8,556 bases of DNA, from contig JAIRXO010000089.1 of assembly GCA_031268255.1 (NCBI GenBank), forward strand, positions 1 through 8,556, in the 5' to 3' direction. Both the position numbers and the translations under genes were made by a program. Below the pieces are notes generated by a model. That model ran no database searches, was not told where the DNA came from, and saw only the letters and a program-made list of their open reading frames with translations. Shown here in pieces: positions 5,542 through 8,556 of the stretch. Source of the DNA: Spirochaetaceae bacterium (lineage in GTDB: Bacteria; Spirochaetota; Spirochaetia; Treponematales; Breznakiellaceae). The first letter of the stretch is position 1. Every line of letters begins with the position of its first letter.

Positions 5542-6819
5542 ATGAGGCATGTACTGGTAATTGATGAGTCCCCTTTGTTTCGTGAATACCTGCGTACCAA
5601 ACTGGCCGACAACGGTGTTGACGCGAGCGTGGCGGTCAACGGGCTGGATGGGACGGCGAAGATCAGGACTCTGGTTCCTGACTTGATAATCATGGATTAC
5701 CACCTCAGCGGGGAAAGGCAGAATATTTTTGATATTCTCAGGGAAAAAAAGAAAAATCCCAATACGGCGAAGATACCGGTCATTGTCCTGGCCCAGCGCA
5801 TTGATCAGAAAGAAATCATCGAGCTGGTTCCGTACAATGTAAAAAAGGTGTTCGCCAAGCCCATAAAAATTGACACGCTCTTTACTACCCTCACCGAACT
5901 TTTGGGTGTTCCTTTCGAGGTTGACGAGACGCCCTCCATCATGGAGGCCCATGTCAACGACGATATTATTTTTGTCGAGATTGCCCAGGGTCTTAACAGG
6001 GACAAGCTCGATCTGCTGCGTTTCAAAATAATTGAGCTTATAGAACTCTACGAGATACGGGTTCCCAAGCTCATTGTCATGCTGAGTGATATATCCTTTA
6101 CGTTTACCGATGGTCCGAATCTCCACAAACTTCTGGATACGGTGCTTCAGTCCTCCAGGGCAAAGCGCCGTAATGTGCGGGTTCTTACCAGGGATGAATT
6201 TTTCAAGAAATTCATTGCCGGGCAGAAGGACTATGAGAATATCGAAGTGGTGAGCAATCTTCAGTACGCCCTGGACGGTCTCCTTTCCGAACTGGACGGC
6301 AGCATGGAGTTTGGCGAAAAAAAGGCCGAGATCATAGGCGACAGGGTGCTTCAGGCGGCACAGTCGGGCCAGCCTGAATCAATGCAGCTCCGTTTTGACG
6401 CGGAGAACAAGAACAAGCACATGAGTCTTGAGGATGTAAAGGATGTGGCGAAAAATTTAAGGATTGCCGCGGTGGACGATGATTTTGTCATACAGGAACT
6501 TATCAAAAACACTTTCCAGAAAGTGGGAACCAGCGTGTCGGTCTTTTCCGACGGGTCCGAGTATCTTTCGGCCCTGCAAAAGGAACATTTTGACCTGGTG
6601 TTTCTTGATCTTATGATGCCCCATACCGATGGTTTTGAGGTACTCAAGGTTCTCCGGGGCAGGGGTCTGGAACAGCCGGTTATAGTTCTTTCGGCGCTTA
6701 CCCAGCGGGATACGGTAATCAAGGCTTTCCAGATGGGTATAAAAAGCTATATGGTAAAGCCTCTCAAGCCTGACGATCTCCTCAAAAAAACCATGGAAAT
6801 ACTCAGGGTGAATTTTTAA
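5542..6819 (+). CDS. Response regulator with REC-(STAS-like)-REC architecture
   Basis: A cytosolic two-component protein of 425 residues with no DNA-binding or enzymatic output domain. REC1 (about 1-122) has Asp8/Glu9, phosphoacceptor Asp52 and Lys106, but Ala84 where the switch Thr/Ser normally stands. REC2 (about 305-425) is fully canonical: Asp312/Asp313, phosphoacceptor Asp356 in FLDLMMP, Ser384 and Lys406 in VKP. The middle (about 130-255) has no strict signature but its strand-helix order, the LIVMLSDISF strand (177-186) followed by TFTDG and a helix, then NVRVLTRDE and a final ENIEVVSN-helix, fits a STAS fold; this is inference. A charged linker (256-304) joins it to REC2. ATG at 5542 has AGAGG 8 bases upstream. 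The kinase gene begins 3 bases after the stop, so they are probably partners. Phosphotransfer through REC2, with STAS docking to another protein, is a plausible role. Confidence 0.88.
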   Translation: MRHVLVIDESPLFREYLRTKLADNGVDASVAVNGLDGTAKIRTLVPDLIIMDYHLSGERQNIFDILREKKKNPNTAKIPVIVLAQRIDQKEIIELVPYNVKKVFAKPIKIDTLFTTLTELLGVPFEVDETPSIMEAHVNDDIIFVEIAQGLNRDKLDLLRFKIIELIELYEIRVPKLIVMLSDISFTFTDGPNLHKLLDTVLQSSRAKRRNVRVLTRDEFFKKFIAGQKDYENIEVVSNLQYALDGLLSELDGSMEFGEKKAEIIGDRVLQAAQSGQPESMQLRFDAENKNKHMSLEDVKDVAKNLRIAAVDDDFVIQELIKNTFQKVGTSVSVFSDGSEYLSALQKEHFDLVFLDLMMPHTDGFEVLKVLRGRGLEQPVIVLSALTQRDTVIKAFQMGIKSYMVKPLKPDDLLKKTMEILRVNF

Positions 6820-6822
6820 GCC

Positions 6823-8556
6823 ATGGCGGAAAGCGCACGGCCGTCTTCCAATCCTTATTTCCGCTTTTTCAGGGAAGCCAGGTTTCCCATGGCTCTGGCA
6901 GACATAGAAGGCCACATCATCAAGGCCAACGAGGAATTCCGCCGTCTCTACCACGGTATCTGGGGTGTACCTCTCGGTTTTGCCCGGGAGACGTTTCAGG
7001 ATATGCTTGCCCGGCGCAATGTGCCTGAATTTTCCGCCGTGGTTCAGGAACTGAGAGGGGGTACGCTTAACTGGGCGGAAGTGGAATACCTCCTTGACGG
7101 CCACGACGGGAATAATCGCTGGCTGAGAATCATAGCCTGGCTTATCAGCGGTATTCCTGGCGCGCCTGAGGGCATACAGGGGCCTTTTATCGGCATCATC
7201 ATACGGGAAGAAACCAAAGAAAGGCAGCATGAACGCAGGCTCAGGGAGGGCAAGGCAAACGCCGAGGAAGCCGTAGAGGCAAAGGGCCGTTTTCTTGCCA
7301 ACATGAGTCACGAAATCAGAACTCCCATACAGACCATCATAGGCATGACGGAACTGCTCCAGGACACCAGCCTTGACCGCGAACAGGCCGAATATTCGCG
7401 GCAGGTAAAATTTTCGGCTGAGGTGCTCCTCTCGCTTATCAACGATATTCTTGATTATTCCAAAATCGAAGCCGGAAAGATGGAACTTGAACATACTGAA
7501 TTTGAACTGGCCGAAACCATTGAACAGGCTGTGGAGATGATTTCCATGGAGGCCCATAAAAAGGACCTCGAAATGATTGTTGATCTTCCCCCCGGAACGG
7601 ACATACTCATCCAGGGCGATCCCAACAAATTCAGGCAGATAGTAATCAACCTGGTAAAAAACGCGGTAAAATTCACCCGGAAGGGGGGCGTTACCATTTC
7701 GGGGCGTCTTTTGGACCTGGACGGCAAAGAGGCGGTGCGCGTGGCTGTGGCCGATACGGGAATAGGCGTCCCCGAGGAAAACAGGAAACAGCTTTTCAGC
7801 ACATTTTTCCAGGGCGATCCCTCCAATACCCGGCGCTTTGGCGGAACCGGCCTCGGGCTTTCTATCTCCCGTAACCTCGTGGAACTCATGAAGGGCGTCA
7901 TCGAAATGGTTCCCAACGAGGGGGGCGGTTCGGTGTTCCGCTTTACCATACCTCTTGAACGTTCCGCCCGGACAAAGGCGCCCCTGGCCCTTGCCCCGGG
8001 TACCGGCGGAAGGGTGCTTGTGGTCGATGATTATCCTGACGCGGCCAAAGTAACGGAAACCTATCTGCGGGACCTGGGTCTTGATTCCGTGGGCAGGGCG
8101 TCTTCCGGCGAAGAAGCCCTTTCCCTGATGCGTCTGGCGGCGAGGGAAGGAAAGCCCTATACCCTCTGCTTTGTTGACATGGTCATGCCCCTCATGGACG
8201 GCTGGCGTCTTGCCGCTGAAATCAACGCCGACAGGGAAATCAACGCCGCCGGTCTTGTACTCATGGTTCCCCACGGAATGCTCGGCGCGGACGCGAAGAT
8301 GACATTGCTCCAGTGGTTTAACGGCTATATCAACAAACCGGTCAGGCGCAGCGAACTGCTGGAAATCATCGCCACGGTCAGCGACGAGCTGGCGATAGAC
8401 CTGGAACCGGTTTCCGAAGCCGGGGCCGCTGTTGATACTGCCGACTCCGCCGGGGCTGCCGTCGCCGCGGGCGTCGCGGATTCTGCCGTTGCCGGAACTG
8501 CCGACTCTGCTGGCTCCGGGACTGCTGCTGTCGCTGGAACTGCTGTCGCGGATTCC
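6823..8556 (+). CDS. Soluble PAS hybrid sensor histidine kinase (C-terminus beyond window)
   Basis: Reads open for 578 codons to the window end. A PAS-type sensory domain (about 12-132) is followed by a short coiled linker (about 131-155), HisKA with the phospho-acceptor His163 in FLANMSHEIRTP (157-168), and HATPase_c with the N box NLVKNAVKFT (276-285, Asn280), G1 DTGIGVP (311-317) and G2 GGTGLGLSISR (340-350). A REC domain (about 397-518) has Asp402/Asp403, phosphoacceptor Asp452 in VDMVMPLMDGW and Lys505 in INKPV, but Val482-Pro483 replaces the usual switch Thr/Ser-Ala. From 533 the protein is an Ala/Gly/Ser/Asp/Val-rich repeat that reaches the edge, probably a flexible linker to an HPt or second REC domain. 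No signal peptide or membrane segment is seen, so the sensor is cytosolic. The ATG lies 3 bases after the regulator stop with no good ribosome site, indicating translational coupling. Confidence 0.92.
   Translation, partial: MAESARPSSNPYFRFFREARFPMALADIEGHIIKANEEFRRLYHGIWGVPLGFARETFQDMLARRNVPEFSAVVQELRGGTLNWAEVEYLLDGHDGNNRWLRIIAWLISGIPGAPEGIQGPFIGIIIREETKERQHERRLREGKANAEEAVEAKGRFLANMSHEIRTPIQTIIGMTELLQDTSLDREQAEYSRQVKFSAEVLLSLINDILDYSKIEAGKMELEHTEFELAETIEQAVEMISMEAHKKDLEMIVDLPPGTDILIQGDPNKFRQIVINLVKNAVKFTRKGGVTISGRLLDLDGKEAVRVAVADTGIGVPEENRKQLFSTFFQGDPSNTRRFGGTGLGLSISRNLVELMKGVIEMVPNEGGGSVFRFTIPLERSARTKAPLALAPGTGGRVLVVDDYPDAAKVTETYLRDLGLDSVGRASSGEEALSLMRLAAREGKPYTLCFVDMVMPLMDGWRLAAEINADREINAAGLVLMVPHGMLGADAKMTLLQWFNGYINKPVRRSELLEIIATVSDELAIDLEPVSEAGAAVDTADSAGAAVAAGVADSAVAGTADSAGSGTAAVAGTAVADS
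8419..8556 (+). repeat. Low-complexity GCN-rich repeats encoding the kinase's Ala-rich linker
   Basis: The last 138 bases are degenerate repeats built from Ala, Gly, Asp, Ser and Val codons. Short units recur, such as ACTGCCGACTC twice, GTCGCGGATTC twice, and G-C-[C/T]-GGAACTGC twice, giving peptide motifs TADSAG, VADS and AGTA. The repeats continue past the window edge. Confidence 0.8.

Noticed and set aside
5476..6126. 216-codon minus-strand frame opposite the response regulator
   Set aside because: It lies across the promoter and first receiver domain of a convincing gene and shows no family resemblance.
6457..8274. 605-codon open frame on the minus strand opposite the regulator end and the hybrid kinase
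   Set aside because: It is antisense to two well-supported domain-rich genes, has no recognisable motif, and is explained by the codon bias of the plus strand.

Overview
This window looks like chromosomal DNA from a spirochaete, most probably a Treponema-type organism. That is an inference from gene content (a long acetate kinase with a C-terminal extension, def-fmt pairing, an adenosine-kinase-like PfkB protein, multi-REC signalling proteins) and from codon use: ATA (Ile) and AGG (Arg) are frequent although the DNA is fairly GC-rich. No phage, transposase, tRNA, rRNA or CRISPR genes are visible. Seven to eight protein genes account for almost all of the window, leaving one long non-coding gap.

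Layout. Positions 1-715 on the minus strand hold the start of fmt (methionyl-tRNA formyltransferase, cut by the window edge) preceded by def (peptide deformylase). These are the two enzymes that add and remove the formyl group at bacterial N-termini. fmt carries an in-frame 36-bp tandem duplication near its N-terminus. A 97-bp divergent spacer separates def from a plus-strand run: manC-type mannose-1-phosphate guanylyltransferase (813-1970), acetate kinase (2034-3365) and a PfkB-family sugar/nucleoside kinase (3368-4363). The kinase starts at a TTG two bases after the acetate kinase stop and is probably translationally coupled to it. A minus-strand DJ-1/PfpI-family gene (4419-4991) converges on this run.

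Positions 4992-5541 hold no convincing gene but are dense in structure: a candidate promoter for the DJ-1 gene, an 8-bp perfect inverted repeat, two copies of a 22-bp repeat with a REP-like near-palindromic core, several small hairpins (one terminator-like), and a roughly 195-bp imperfect palindrome whose arms contain about 60 paired positions. The palindrome ends at the -35 box of the candidate promoter for the next operon.

The right-hand part (5542-8556) is a two-gene signalling operon: a response regulator read as REC-(STAS-like)-REC, then, 3 bases after its stop, a soluble PAS-HisKA-HATPase-REC hybrid histidine kinase. The kinase runs off the window end inside an Ala/Gly/Ser/Asp-rich repetitive linker, which suggests another domain beyond. 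The two proteins probably form one phosphorelay. The STAS-like middle domain hints at a link to partner-switching control or to scaffold proteins. The least ordinary items are the large palindrome, the domain architecture of the regulator and the fmt duplication.
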